From positions 2,914,001-2,978,000 of the forward strand of contig NZ_LT702999.1 of assembly GCF_900149685.1 (NCBI RefSeq): a stretch of DNA of 64,000 nucleotides. The letters are read 5' to 3'. Below the pieces are notes generated by a model. The model saw only the letters and a program-made list of their open reading frames with translations, did no database searches and was not told the DNA's origin. Source of the stretch: Erythrobacter sp. Alg231-14 (GTDB taxonomy: Bacteria > Pseudomonadota > Alphaproteobacteria > Sphingomonadales > Sphingomonadaceae). The translations under genes and the position numbers were made by a program. Of the stretch, positions 1 to 8,522 are shown piece by piece (positions within the stretch are counted from its first letter, which is position 1; each line of letters opens with the position of its first letter).

Positions 1-2737
1 CGCCGATTTGATCAACGAACGCCACGCCAGTGGTTCCCAATTGTGTGATGGTCGAGGTGTGATCGTCACCATCCTGGAGCAGTGTGGCTTGGTTGCCGTC
101 ACCGCCTTGTGTGGTGGTAGACGTGTTTCCGAAGCCGCCTTGCGTAAGAGTAAACTCCTGATTGACGCCGCTTTGCGCAACCGTAGACGCGTTTTCATCA
201 CCAACCTGAGTCGAGGTCACCAATTGGTTATCGCCATCCTGCGTGATCGTGCTTTCGTTGGTGAAGAAGTTGGGTGAGAGCAGATCAAACCCTTCCTGCG
301 TCACTGTTGCGTCGCTCGCGGTCGCGTTTTGGGTAATGGTTGAGCTGTTAAAGCCCACTGGACCCAATTGCGTCACAGCCGAAGTTGAGCTTGCGCCGAA
401 CTGCGTCACTTGCGAGCGGTTGCCCTCTGCCTCTTGACTAATCGTCGCTCCATTGGCCGCACCAAACTGAGCGACTTCTGAGAAGCTGTCGTCTGAAAGC
501 TGATCAACATCCGCAATGCCATTCGCCGCAGTTTGCGTGATAAGCGAGGTGTTGCCGTCACCGTCCTGTTCAACATTAGTCGATCCAACAGTGCCGTTTT
601 GCGTGATGGTCGATGCGTTGCCAACGCCGCCGGTTAGAACAATTGCTGCGTTGTCGGCATTGTTCTGAACAACGCTTGAGCTATTGCCATCGCCGACTTG
701 CGTGACGTCCGCATCTTGCCCGGTTCCAGTTTGCGCAATGAGGCTGGTGTCGGTCGCGCCCGATCCATCCAAATCAAAGCCCTCTTGTTCGACAAATGCA
801 CTGTTGCTCGAACCACCTTGGTTGACCGTCGAGCTGGCGCCTTCACCGGTTTGAACAACACCGGCACCAACGTTCGCGCCAGTTTGCGTCACAAACGAGG
901 TGTTGTCATCGCCGCTCTGATCAACGCCTACAAAATTGTTATTCTGGAATTGAACAACCTCAGATGTATTGCCATCGCCCGATTGGTCGACGGTTGCGAA
1001 GTTAAGCCCTGTGGCATCGCCTTGCTGATTGACGATCGAGCTGTTGTCATCACCGGCTTGGTTGACGATGATATCGCCTTCAAGCCCAGCTTGAATCGCG
1101 TTTGAGAAGCTGTCTTCACCGGTCTGGTCGAGGTCTACATTTCCGTCCGTGCCGCTTTGCGTGATGAACGAGGTGTTCTCAGCGCCGCTTTGGTTCACGT
1201 CTGCTACGTTGCTGTCGTTGCTTTGCGTGACTTCGCTGCGGCCGTTAAGGCCGGCTTGAAGAACTGTCGCTTGTTGATCGGCACCGGTTTGCGCAACGAT
1301 GGAGGTGTCCCCATCGCCGTTTTGAGTGACGGTTACATCGCTGAGGCCGCCGGACTGAGTAACAGTTGATGAGTTGTCATCGCCGTCTTGTGAGACAGTT
1401 GCGGTCACATCGCCGCCGCTTTGCGTGATGCCCGATGAGTTTCCAACGCCGCCGCTGACGAGAGACGCCGTGCTGTTCGCCCCGCTTTGCGCCACGAATG
1501 AGCTGTTGTTGTCGCCCACTTGCTCAACGGTCGCGCCGTTGGTGTCACCCGACTGGAGCACGGTGCTGGAGTTGGCTGCAAGGCTGCCATCAAGGTCGAA
1601 GCCTTGTTGGGTGACTGTTGCCGTCTCGGTGGTGCCTGTTTGCTCGATGGTCGAGCTGTCAAACTCACCCAATTGCATGACGGTTGCAGTGTTGGTTGCA
1701 CCGTCTTGGAAGCTGACAGAGGAACTGTCGAACCCACTCTGAGTTACATTAAGGATCGCGTCTTGGCCCGGCTGATCGGCGCTCGCAAAGTTGTCATCGC
1801 CGCTTTGGTCAAAGGTCGCTGCGTTGTTTTGGTTGCTCGTGCTGGAAAGGCCATCGCCTTGCGCCACGAGGCTCACTTCATTGCCATTACCCGATTGGGT
1901 TACCGTCGCAACGTTCAGCTCGCTGATCTGACGGACCGTTGCGGTGTTGTCATCGCCAGATTGAGTGACGGTGGCCACATTGTCATTGTCGAGCGGGCCG
2001 ACGCTGTCTGTGCCTTGCTGAACATCGGCGGTGTTGTTGTTGCCGCTTTGGGTGATGGTGGCGTCTTGGTCGTCAGAGACATCGCCTTGAAGCAAGGTCG
2101 CGCTGTTGAAGTCACCGGATTGGTTGACCAACGCTGTGCCATCAGAGGCGCGCTGGGTCACGCTCGACACGTTGTCGCTGCCCGATTGGATCAGGATCGT
2201 ATCATTGTCGATGCGCACTTCCTGAAGGATGGTACTGGTGTTGCGATCACCTGTTTGATCGGAATCGATCGTGCCATCTTCAAAAGACTGAGTGATGTTC
2301 GAGATGTTGTCATCGCCATCCTGGAAAACATCGGCAATGTTATCAGTGTTCGACTGATTGACGGTTGAAGAGTTGTTGACGCCGCCTTGTGTGAGCACAA
2401 CTTCCATATCAACGCCGCCTTGCGTGACGGAAGATACGTTATCATCGCCCACTTGGGTCGATTGAACATCCTGCGCATCGCCCGCTTGGATAATGGTGCT
2501 GGTGTTGGTAACGCCGTCAACCACGCCAACATCAAAGCCTTCTTGAATGACGGTCACATTGCTGACGTTTGCGCTTTGATCGACGGTTGAATCGTTGCCG
2601 CCATCAGGGCCGGTTTGCGTCACTGTGACGGCGCTGCCCGTGCCGGTTTGCGTAACCGTGCTCTGACTTTGCGCCAAGGCAGGCGCTGCCGTGGACAACG
2701 CAAGAATGCTCACACCAAGCAATGCGGATTTCTTCAT
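1..2737 (-). CDS. Very long curlin-repeat (curli-like) secreted protein, C-terminus outside window
   Basis: The minus-strand frame starting at the ATG at 2737 stays open to the window edge, giving at least 912 residues. It opens with a signal peptide (MKKSALLGVSILALSTAAPALAQ). The rest is an unbroken series of about forty imperfect repeats of 20-24 residues on the pattern TVTQxGxxNxSxVxQ, for example TQSGDDNTSTVTQ. This matches the Gln/Asn/Gly spacing of curlin (CsgA/CsgB) repeats, which stack as beta-strand amyloid. It is several times longer than CsgA. Acidic GDDN and GDGN turns are frequent and Cys is absent. A GGGGGAAA ribosome site precedes the ATG. Export and surface fibre assembly are inferred from the family. 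No csgG or csgE gene is visible, but they could lie beyond position 1. Confidence 0.85.
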   Translation of the reverse strand, partial: MKKSALLGVSILALSTAAPALAQSQSTVTQTGTGSAVTVTQTGPDGGNDSTVDQSANVSNVTVIQEGFDVGVVDGVTNTSTIIQAGDAQDVQSTQVGDDNVSSVTQGGVDMEVVLTQGGVNNSSTVNQSNTDNIADVFQDGDDNISNITQSFEDGTIDSDQTGDRNTSTILQEVRIDNDTILIQSGSDNVSSVTQRASDGTALVNQSGDFNSATLLQGDVSDDQDATITQSGNNNTADVQQGTDSVGPLDNDNVATVTQSGDDNTATVRQISELNVATVTQSGNGNEVSLVAQGDGLSSTSNQNNAATFDQSGDDNFASADQPGQDAILNVTQSGFDSSSVSFQDGATNTATVMQLGEFDSSTIEQTGTTETATVTQQGFDLDGSLAANSSTVLQSGDTNGATVEQVGDNNSSFVAQSGANSTASLVSGGVGNSSGITQSGGDVTATVSQDGDDNSSTVTQSGGLSDVTVTQNGDGDTSIVAQTGADQQATVLQAGLNGRSEVTQSNDSNVADVNQSGAENTSFITQSGTDGNVDLDQTGEDSFSNAIQAGLEGDIIVNQAGDDNSSIVNQQGDATGLNFATVDQSGDGNTSEVVQFQNNNFVGVDQSGDDNTSFVTQTGANVGAGVVQTGEGASSTVNQGGSSNSAFVEQEGFDLDGSGATDTSLIAQTGTGQDADVTQVGDGNSSSVVQNNADNAAIVLTGGVGNASTITQNGTVGSTNVEQDGDGNTSLITQTAANGIADVDQLSDDSFSEVAQFGAANGATISQEAEGNRSQVTQFGASSTSAVTQLGPVGFNSSTITQNATASDATVTQEGFDLLSPNFFTNESTITQDGDNQLVTSTQVGDENASTVAQSGVNQEFTLTQGGFGNTSTTTQGGDGNQATLLQDGDDHTSTITQLGTTGVAFVDQIG

Positions 2738-2810
2738 ATTGAAATTTCCCCCAACCCACGCCCGACGGGGCGTTATTTAGAGAAAGTCTTAATCAGATAC
2801 TGTGATCTAC

Positions 2811-2836
2811 GCAAGACTACTTAGCGACCGTCAACC
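2811..2836 (-). promoter_or_regulatory. Upstream motif shared with the second curlin-like gene
   Basis: The plus strand reads GCAAG..TACTTA..CCGTCAACC, 74-99 bp upstream of the ATG of the long curlin-repeat gene. A close relative (GTAAG..TACTTA..CGGTCAACC) lies at 30031-30056 upstream of the other curlin-like gene. CAGATACT also occurs next to both. A shared regulator site is inferred. The winged-helix gene at 30092-32221 is the obvious candidate. Confidence 0.4.
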
Positions 2837-3086
2837 AAATAATCTCAATGGACAATTCGCATGCGTTGGCGAGCGTCGCTCACATCGACGCCGCGTGGCT
2901 CACGACACCCCTCATCGACGCATTTTGCACCGTGGTTAGTCAAAGATCGAGACGCAGAGCAGGATCACTACGCCGCAGGGACGATCCCGAAAATTGCATC
3001 GAATGCGCGTTGAAAGACCGTTCGCACGATCTTACGCGGTGCCCTCTGCCTTCCCTACCTTGCGTCATGCGGCAATCGTTCTATAT

Positions 3087-3106
3087 GTTATGTTGTAACA
3101 TTCGAT
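3087..3106 (+). promoter_or_regulatory. Probable Zur box upstream of DUF1826
   Basis: The core ATGTTGTAACAT (3090-3101) is a near-perfect dyad that differs by one base from the ATGTTATAACAT core common in proteobacterial Zur sites. Flanking GTT and TTCG extend it. Almost the same word (ATGTTGTATCATTTCG) lies between zur and the CobW genes at 14389-14404. It ends about 20 bp before the DUF1826 ATG, so bound repressor would cover the promoter. Binding by Zur is inferred. Confidence 0.6.
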
Positions 3107-3126
3107 TCAATAAGCGCATATTCTCC

Positions 3127-3729
3127 ATGACCTCTCTCGCCTTTCGCTCATTCTCGATTTCCTCAGAGCCAGAGATTCTGGATGACGTTCTCAAACCCGA
3201 TCGCAATTTGGCCGTTTGGAAGCGCGACAACAACTCCGGCTTTGACGCCGTTCTAGACAACGCCCCAACCGACTTTCGCTTCACCGCACCCAAGTCACAT
3301 TTACCCGATCTTCTTCCGTCGAAAATGGATGCCCATGGCTTTGTGCGATCGGCGACACGCACAGCGTTTGAAGCTGACATAATTGGGCTTGCAACGCGTT
3401 ATTGCACGCTCCTGTCGCTCAACGAACTAGAAGTCCGGTTGGAACTGGTCACAACCAACTCGTGTCGCAAATGGCATTCCGACTATGTTAGGGCGCGGCT
3501 GATTTCGACCTATGTCGGCCAAGGGACGCAATGGTTGGATGGCTCTGACGCCATCCGAGTGAAACAGGGATTGGATCCCATCCACGTCCATTCCATGAAA
3601 GCCGGCGATGTCGGTATTTTCAAAGGGAAACTCGCGACAAACACGCCCGCAATCCACCGTTCACCGCCCATCGGCGGGTCGGGAGAAACCCGTTTGTTGC
3701 TTGTTCTTAATCCGCCGGAGGAACGATAA
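3127..3729 (+). CDS. DUF1826 family protein (zinc-limitation associated)
   Basis: The 200-residue product has no signal peptide or membrane segment and matches the DUF1826 family in length. Typical blocks are present: a WHSDYVRAR segment in the middle, a following TYVGQGTQW, and a C-terminal MKAGDVGIFKG then IHRSPPI and LLLVLNPP. The fold looks like a small oxygenase-type barrel with conserved His, but activity is unknown. The family is usually found beside CobW GTPases in Zur regulons, and here a Zur-like box lies just upstream. MerC follows 80 bp downstream. I chose the ATG at 3127 because it lies after the box. No clear ribosome site precedes it, so a leaderless or very short leader transcript is possible. 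Confidence 0.75.
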   Translation: MTSLAFRSFSISSEPEILDDVLKPDRNLAVWKRDNNSGFDAVLDNAPTDFRFTAPKSHLPDLLPSKMDAHGFVRSATRTAFEADIIGLATRYCTLLSLNELEVRLELVTTNSCRKWHSDYVRARLISTYVGQGTQWLDGSDAIRVKQGLDPIHVHSMKAGDVGIFKGKLATNTPAIHRSPPIGGSGETRLLLVLNPPEER

Positions 3730-3809
3730 TCCAAACAATCCGATGACCGCGTTTAGCGAACGGAAAATCTCACCGCCCGAATATGTACTGGCATCCAATA
3801 AGGTCTCTC

Positions 3810-4166
3810 ATGCAATCCTATTCTTCATTCGACCGCGCCGCCACAGTGCTCAGCCTTTCTTGCGTCGCGCATTGTGTCGCCCTGCCCATCATTGCGGTAT
3901 CATTGCCGTTCTTCGGGTCGTTAGCACAAGCCGAGTGGATTCATTGGACCCTAACCGCATTGGCGATCGCGGCTTCTGGGACGGTGATCGTGAGGGCACA
4001 CGGAGGACGATCGCCCGTATTTCTGGTGCCGGTCTTGTTCGGGATCACTCTCATTTCTTTTGCAGTGTTTGCCGACTCCTTCGGGATCGATGAAACGCCG
4101 CCTACCGTAATCGGCGGACTCTTAATCGCCGCGGCTCACATCCACCGCCTGATCAAACACAAATAG
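3810..4166 (+). CDS. MerC-family small membrane protein
   Basis: The 118-residue protein has four predicted membrane helices. The first contains the family signature SCVAHCVALP, with Cys18 and Cys22 flanking His21, which in MerC proteins binds soft metal ions. The last residues HIHRLIKHK form a basic His-rich tail. It follows DUF1826 by 80 bp on the same strand and probably belongs to the same zinc-responsive transcript. In this setting a role in zinc uptake or distribution is more likely than mercury resistance, since no other mer genes are visible. An in-frame ATG at 3783 would add nine residues; the ATG at 3810 is preceded by AAGG. Confidence 0.75.
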   Translation: MQSYSSFDRAATVLSLSCVAHCVALPIIAVSLPFFGSLAQAEWIHWTLTALAIAASGTVIVRAHGGRSPVFLVPVLFGITLISFAVFADSFGIDETPPTVIGGLLIAAAHIHRLIKHK

Positions 4167-4210
4167 CTAAGGCAAAAGAAAGTCTAGCATCTAAACTGGG
4201 CCGCACTTTC

Positions 4211-4459
4211 ATGGGCTTCATCAGTGCCGATGAGAACGCGCCATCCGTGCGCAATTGGACCAAGACGCGTGATATGCTGCAAGGCCTCCCTTTGGATTGG
4301 AAGCGTTCATTCCCTGCCGCCACTCTGTTAGAGGCGGAGACCGAAATCGCGTTGGGCAATCGCGCCATCGCGCGAACAATGTTGATGCAATTGGCCGATG
4401 ACCCGCGGATTAGCGATCAAGTGGCCGAAATTCTGCAGCGTGAACCGTTCGACAATTGA
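4211..4459 (+). CDS. Small hypothetical helical protein
   Basis: The 82-residue frame follows merC by 44 bp on the same strand. It reads as a soluble, mostly helical protein, with a C-terminal segment (LEAETEIALGNRAIARTMLM) resembling one TPR-like hairpin. No known family is recognised. The frame is open upstream without a start codon as far as the end of merC, so the true N-terminus may differ or this may be the remnant of a longer gene. No strong ribosome site precedes the ATG. Confidence 0.35.
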   Translation: MGFISADENAPSVRNWTKTRDMLQGLPLDWKRSFPAATLLEAETEIALGNRAIARTMLMQLADDPRISDQVAEILQREPFDN

Positions 4460-4657
4460 TTGCGGATGGGGTCTCCATTCTCTGTCCCAAGTCACAGCCC
4501 ATGTATCCATCAAGACGCTGTTGAGTGGTCCGTAGCCCGTGTGATCGTGATCGCTTCGCCAGCCGGTCGTTAGGGGGAGTGATTTACACCCTGCGCTAAT
4601 TCTGCGACTTAGAGACGGCGATCAGCCGAAGCGGATCGACAACTAGGGGGGAACTTT

Positions 4658-5518
4658 ATGCTAAATAGATATCTTATCGCGGCGACCGTGGGGCTCGCAG
4701 CAATGGCAGCTGCGCCGGTGAACGCGCAAAATCGCAATATACAATTCGGTGACGATTCGAGCAATTGGGCCAATGACGGTGAATGCGATGACCCGCGTTT
4801 CGAAGGGCGCGGAATGGCAAACTCCACCAACGCGGCAGACACCGCGAAGGACGCAACCGACTGCCTAGGGCTGTATCAGCGAGGTCAGATCAGGCTCCGC
4901 GCTGATTTCATTGAGTTTGGCAACAATTCCAGCCCTTGGGCCAATGATGGGGAATGCGACGACCCGCGATTTAGAGGTTCCGGAATGGCCAGCTCTGTCA
5001 ACGATTCCGACAGGAATCGCGATGCAAATGATTGCCGCGCGCTGTACCGCGCAGGCCGGATTGAAATTGACCGCCCCAACCTGATCCGACGCGCTGTCGC
5101 TCCCAATATCCCTTCGCGTACCGCACCACCAACAAATCAAGCATTGCAGCAACGCCAAAATGCTCAACGCCTACTCAATTTCACACAATCCACATCCATG
5201 ATGCGCGATACGGTCGCCAGTCGTGAAAACGACGTGAAGACCTATTCTGTGCAAGCAAATTCTACGATGGTGATCGATCTGTATCTTTGTACCGGCACGG
5301 TGACGATTGACGTGAACGGCGATGGCGACACAGATGTCGATTACAACGTCTTCGACGGGCAAGGTGTTCTCGTTCACAGCGACTCAGATTTGCACGATGA
5401 CATGTTCGTTGTGCTCAACACTCAAGCTGCCCGAGGGTCGTGCGAAACCGTCCGGATGGAAGCGCAAAATCTTGGCAATATTTTCAACAATATCACGGTC
5501 ACATTGATCGACAATTGA
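4658..5518 (+). CDS. Secreted protein with duplicated WANDGECDDPRF motif
   Basis: A 286-residue exported protein with a signal peptide ending near residue 23 (NAQ) and a GGGGGAA ribosome site. Two copies of a 35-40 residue module follow (about residues 29-68 and 82-122). Each has the pattern IxFGxxSSxWANDGECDDPRF, then GxGMA, and a closing D(A)xDC, so each offers two Cys and many acidic residues suited to metal binding. The motif is familiar from alphaproteobacterial secreted proteins, often beside peptidase or beta-propeller domains, but its role is unknown to me. The C-terminal part (about 190-286) is a beta-rich domain resembling bacterial pre-peptidase domains, with an acidic DVNGDGDTDVDYN loop. 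No catalytic motif is visible. Confidence 0.75.
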   Translation: MLNRYLIAATVGLAAMAAAPVNAQNRNIQFGDDSSNWANDGECDDPRFEGRGMANSTNAADTAKDATDCLGLYQRGQIRLRADFIEFGNNSSPWANDGECDDPRFRGSGMASSVNDSDRNRDANDCRALYRAGRIEIDRPNLIRRAVAPNIPSRTAPPTNQALQQRQNAQRLLNFTQSTSMMRDTVASRENDVKTYSVQANSTMVIDLYLCTGTVTIDVNGDGDTDVDYNVFDGQGVLVHSDSDLHDDMFVVLNTQAARGSCETVRMEAQNLGNIFNNITVTLIDN

Positions 5519-5532
5519 TGGGCTAATCTGCA

Positions 5533-5558
5533 CGCGACCGGGAGAAATTCCGGTCGCG
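5533..5558 (+). terminator. GC-rich hairpin after the WANDGECDD gene
   Basis: The arms CGCGACCGG and CCGGTCGCG pair perfectly around an 8-base loop, 15 bp past the stop codon at 5518. No T-run follows, so it may stabilise the mRNA 3' end or serve as a weak terminator rather than a classical intrinsic one. Confidence 0.4.
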
Positions 5559-5613
5559 TCGCGATTGCCGTTGCCACCGCCTTGGCCGTTGCACCGGTTC
5601 GTTGAGTGAAGAT

Positions 5614-6225
5614 TCAGCGGGGGTCCACTTTGACCATCATCCCACGGTCGACTTTGTCCCAAATCCACCAAACAGCGATGAGCCAAATGGCAATCAGTGT
5701 ATGGAAAAGGTGCCAGCTGACCCCTGCGTCCAGCAATGGTGATTGACGAACCAAAGTTGCGTTCACGAGGAAAATTGCGACCAGTCCGCCGCGCAACGCC
5801 CTTTGCCAAAAACTGTGTGCAGGCCACATGGTCACTGCCATGACGGCAATGGTCAGCCACACAGTGAACAATATCGGGGCGAGAGTTTGAATGGTCGCCG
5901 ATAAGCCAATCGTTAGAAGGCAAGCGCCCCATGCGATTGCACGCGCTGCGTAAGGCCAATCGCGTTTGGGCGTCGCCAGAATTTCGACCGCGACAAGAGC
6001 CATGGCGACAGCCCCACCGATTTGTGAAAAATTGCGGTGAATTGCGGCAAGTTCATCCACGAGTTCAGCGCCAAAGCGAAGCGCGCCAATGGCAGCCGCA
6101 ACGCCAAAGATTGAAACACCCAATGCACCAGAAATGGCGCGCCCCTTTAAGAACTGGATCGCAACCCAGATCGCGGTGACCACGATAAATACTTCTGATA
6201 TTGCGTAATGTTGCCCAGGCACCAT
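5614..6225 (-). CDS. Integral membrane protein of unknown function
   Basis: The 203-residue product has about six or seven hydrophobic helices separated by short loops and no signal peptide or recognised catalytic motif. Its ATG shares one base with the stop codon of the sterol-desaturase-like gene upstream (TGATG), so the two are translationally coupled and probably act on the same membrane lipid or sterol-like substrate. I do not recognise the family. Conserved-looking His and Trp residues near the C-terminus (SWHLFHTLIAIW) could face the membrane surface. Confidence 0.7.
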   Translation of the reverse strand: MVPGQHYAISEVFIVVTAIWVAIQFLKGRAISGALGVSIFGVAAAIGALRFGAELVDELAAIHRNFSQIGGAVAMALVAVEILATPKRDWPYAARAIAWGACLLTIGLSATIQTLAPILFTVWLTIAVMAVTMWPAHSFWQRALRGGLVAIFLVNATLVRQSPLLDAGVSWHLFHTLIAIWLIAVWWIWDKVDRGMMVKVDPR

Positions 6226-7160
6226 CAGTTTTGCCTCAACCCCATAGGCATTTCCCCAACCTCTTCCGTCTGTGTTGCGCTGTGATCGGCTTTAATCTGC
6301 TCTGACGAAAGACGCGATCCATCATGGCTCCAGCCCGGGGGGGCCAATACATAACAAAGCCGTTGCCATATGGTCAGGCGCTGCATTTGATCTTTGGCGA
6401 TAGCCCAATATTCGTGGAACACGATGATGAGCGGGTTGAGCGTTTCGAGGTTCTTCACCAGCCCGTAATCAACCTGCGCTTTCTCTTCGACAAATGTCCC
6501 GAACATCCTATCCCATACGATCAAGGTGCCCGCATAATTGGCGTCGAGATATTCTGGGTTGCGCCCATGATGTACGCGATGATGCGAGGGTGTGTTGAAG
6601 ATGAACTCATACCAGCGCGGCATCCGGTTCACCAATTCGGTGTGGAGAAAGAACTGATATGTCGCATTGATCACACCGCAGAACAGCACGGCGATCGGGT
6701 CAAAACCGATGAGAACCAGTGGAACCTTGAACATCATCGTTCCCGTGAAATGCTTGGTCCAACTTTGCCTCAGAGCGACGGAGAAATTGAACTGTGTGCT
6801 TGAATGGTGCGTGACATGCATCGCCCAAACCCAACGCACACGATGCGCGACGCGATGGTGCCAATAGAACCGCAAATCATCGAGGATGAAGCACGCGATT
6901 AACGAGGCAACAGTCAGGGGTATGTCGAACAACTGATATTGTGCAGCCCAGAACAGGGCACCCACTGTGATAAAGGCCGTCACGCCATTCGTCACCGCGC
7001 TGACCAAGCCCATACCCATTGATGCGAAATTGTCTTTTAGGTCGCCGACCCCATCACGATGATGGAAATGATTGAAGATCGATTCCGCAAAGATGCTGAT
7101 GAAATAGAGAGGGATCACGATCAGCGCGATGTTCGAATTGATAAGTGTTTCGAGAGTCAT
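6225..7160 (-). CDS. Fatty acid hydroxylase / sterol desaturase superfamily membrane enzyme
   Basis: This is a di-iron membrane oxygenase of the fatty acid hydroxylase superfamily. Counted from the ATG at 7160 it has 311 residues, with hydrophobic helices around residues 5-30, 45-70 and 80-95. The His clusters are HRVAH (about 102-106), HVTHH (115-119) and HRVHH (about 199-203), which together ligate the two irons in this superfamily. The substrate is unknown; sterol, carotenoid or lipid alkyl chains are all possible. An upstream in-frame start at 7262 would overlap the LysR operator region and adds a tail unlike the family, so I prefer 7160. It is divergent from a LysR regulator and coupled to the membrane gene downstream. 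Confidence 0.8.
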   Translation of the reverse strand: MTLETLINSNIALIVIPLYFISIFAESIFNHFHHRDGVGDLKDNFASMGMGLVSAVTNGVTAFITVGALFWAAQYQLFDIPLTVASLIACFILDDLRFYWHHRVAHRVRWVWAMHVTHHSSTQFNFSVALRQSWTKHFTGTMMFKVPLVLIGFDPIAVLFCGVINATYQFFLHTELVNRMPRWYEFIFNTPSHHRVHHGRNPEYLDANYAGTLIVWDRMFGTFVEEKAQVDYGLVKNLETLNPLIIVFHEYWAIAKDQMQRLTIWQRLCYVLAPPGWSHDGSRLSSEQIKADHSATQTEEVGEMPMGLRQN

Positions 7161-7232
7161 GGCCAAGCGCCCCAATCTTTTGAACTGTGATTGGGCGAAT
7201 AGCGCAGAGTTGGTCTGAGCAGAATTGAATAA

Positions 7233-7255
7233 TATTGGCTTTATTGTTACCAATA
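7233..7255 (+). promoter_or_regulatory. LysR-type operator between divergent desaturase and LysR genes
   Basis: TATTGG and its exact inverse CCAATA are separated by 11 bases, which fits the T-N11-A LysR recognition rule with longer than usual arms. The site ends seven bases before the LysR start codon, in the only gap between the two divergent genes. Autorepression of the regulator and control of the desaturase operon are inferred. Confidence 0.65.
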
Positions 7256-7262
7256 GGAACAA

Positions 7263-8135
7263 ATGGATGATCTACGTCTCATGCGGCATTTTGAAGCCGT
7301 CTATCGCTTGCTCAGCTTTACGGCAGCAGCGCAAGAATTGAACCTGACCCATTCTGCGCTGACCAAGAGCATCAAGACACTGGAAACAGGTTGGGACACA
7401 CAGCTGTTTCACCGTACGACCCGTACAGTGGTGGCGACCGAGGCCGGAAAAAAGCTCTACCCTAAGGCTGTCGAACTTCTGGCCTTTGCAGACACCGTGC
7501 GCCAATCGGTTTCGTCTGGTGAGCATGAACTAAACATCGTCAGCGGACCCGGTGTGATTGAAGGCATGATTCACCCCGCAATCATGCAATTTGCCAAACG
7601 ATTTCCGCGAACACGGATCAATGTATCCACCATGCCCCCGCACCTTGCGGCGGAGGAATTGATCCAAAGACGCATTCACCTATTGCTTTATCACAACGCG
7701 AGCCTTGCGGGCTTACCGAATAAGGATCGTTTGCGGATCACCAATGTGGTGGATGAGCCCTATTGGATGGTGCATCGCTGTGGGCATGCCATCGCCTCGC
7801 GCGCCCATTCGCTTGAGGAAGTGGTACGGTACGATTGGGCACTGGCAGGCTACGACCGACTTTTTGAGCAATCCTTGCCGTCGGATATGCGAAAACTGTT
7901 ACAAGACCATGGTGTACCGCATTACCGTTTGCTCAGTCAGGCGGCGTGCCTTGAGCTTGCCAAACAATCGGAAATTCTAACCACACTTCCTCAATCGCAA
8001 GCCCGAAGATTGATTGAAAGCGGCGCGATAGACGGCGCACCGCATCCGGGAGGATTCCGCTTTTCCATCGGCGCCGCGGTGCTTCATGATGCAAGCCGCG
8101 AGCCCACAGTTGAACACTTCATCGATTGTTTGTGA
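7263..8135 (+). CDS. LysR-family transcriptional regulator
   Basis: A 290-residue LysR protein. The N-terminal winged helix-turn-helix is clear (MRHFEAVYRLLSFTAAAQEL, then LTHSALTKSIKTLE and LFHRTTRTVVATEAG), and residues from about 90 form the effector-binding domain. AGGA sits a few bases before the ATG at 7263. It is divergent from the desaturase-like operon and a strong LysR box lies in the gap, so it very likely controls that operon and itself. The effector cannot be read from the sequence. Confidence 0.88.
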   Translation: MDDLRLMRHFEAVYRLLSFTAAAQELNLTHSALTKSIKTLETGWDTQLFHRTTRTVVATEAGKKLYPKAVELLAFADTVRQSVSSGEHELNIVSGPGVIEGMIHPAIMQFAKRFPRTRINVSTMPPHLAAEELIQRRIHLLLYHNASLAGLPNKDRLRITNVVDEPYWMVHRCGHAIASRAHSLEEVVRYDWALAGYDRLFEQSLPSDMRKLLQDHGVPHYRLLSQAACLELAKQSEILTTLPQSQARRLIESGAIDGAPHPGGFRFSIGAAVLHDASREPTVEHFIDCL

Positions 8136-8177
8136 CGCACCGCTTCAAATTCTTGCAACCATCAGCGTGGCGATCGA

Positions 8178-8513
8178 CTAAATTGCGATCTCGCTGAAAT
8201 CGCCTCGCATGCAGTGATTGGAACTCATGAAAGAGCCATAGCCACCGGCATTGATGAATGCGATCGCGTCGCCTTCCTTAACCGGGGCAAATGCAATGTC
8301 GTTTCGCCATAGGTCGAGCGCCTCATTGATATTCCCAGCGATCGTTGTGCGCTGCCGATCGGCTTGGGTTCGACTTCTTAGGAGGCACGGTGCAGGCTCG
8401 CATGGCAGATCATAGAATGCAGGTTCGGGATGCAGGTTAAAGCCACCATTCACACTGACAAATAGTGTGTCCCGTTTGCGCTCCATATCGCGCGGCTTTC
8501 GTCTAACAATCAT
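8178..8513 (-). pseudogene. C-terminal remnant of a PLP-dependent decarboxylase (DAP/ornithine type)
   Basis: The 111-residue frame aligns only with the C-terminal barrel of fold-III PLP decarboxylases: FVSVNGGFNLHPEPAFY, then a truncated active-site block around NINEALDLWRND, GDAIAFINAGGYGSFMSSNHC and a short tail. The residue GGY-Y/S region near the end is the part that contacts PLP in diaminopimelate decarboxylases. The N-terminal TIM-barrel half with the PLP lysine, roughly 290 residues, is missing. The break lies next to the tRNA-Met fragment at 8523, which fits truncation by an insertion or deletion at that site. Confidence 0.7.
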
Positions 8514-8522
8514 TGAGGTGTT

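Larger units (their letters stand above)
2738..3126. other. Intergenic region between the divergent curlin-like and DUF1826 genes
   Basis: This 389-bp stretch carries the promoter of the leftward curlin-repeat gene and the promoter and Zur-like box of the rightward DUF1826 gene. An open frame from 2848 reads into DUF1826, but its 93 extra residues are rich in Arg, Cys and Ser, resemble nothing in that family, and run across the Zur-like box. I therefore treat it as noncoding. Confidence 0.6.

Noticed and set aside
1520..2368. 282-residue plus-strand frame and similar ones between 1 and 2737
   Set aside because: They are antisense shadows of the curlin-repeat gene, whose minus-strand frame has a signal peptide and regular repeats.
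1..2737. Short-period DNA repeats that could be read as CRISPR or a minisatellite
   Set aside because: The units vary in sequence and length but keep one reading frame and a protein motif, so they are coding repeats, without identical repeats and unique spacers.
2848..3126. 93-residue N-terminal extension of DUF1826
   Set aside because: It does not match the family and runs across the Zur-like box; the ATG at 3127 gives the usual length.
3608..4093. 161-residue frame overlapping DUF1826 and merC
   Set aside because: It is an out-of-frame shadow of two genes with clear families.
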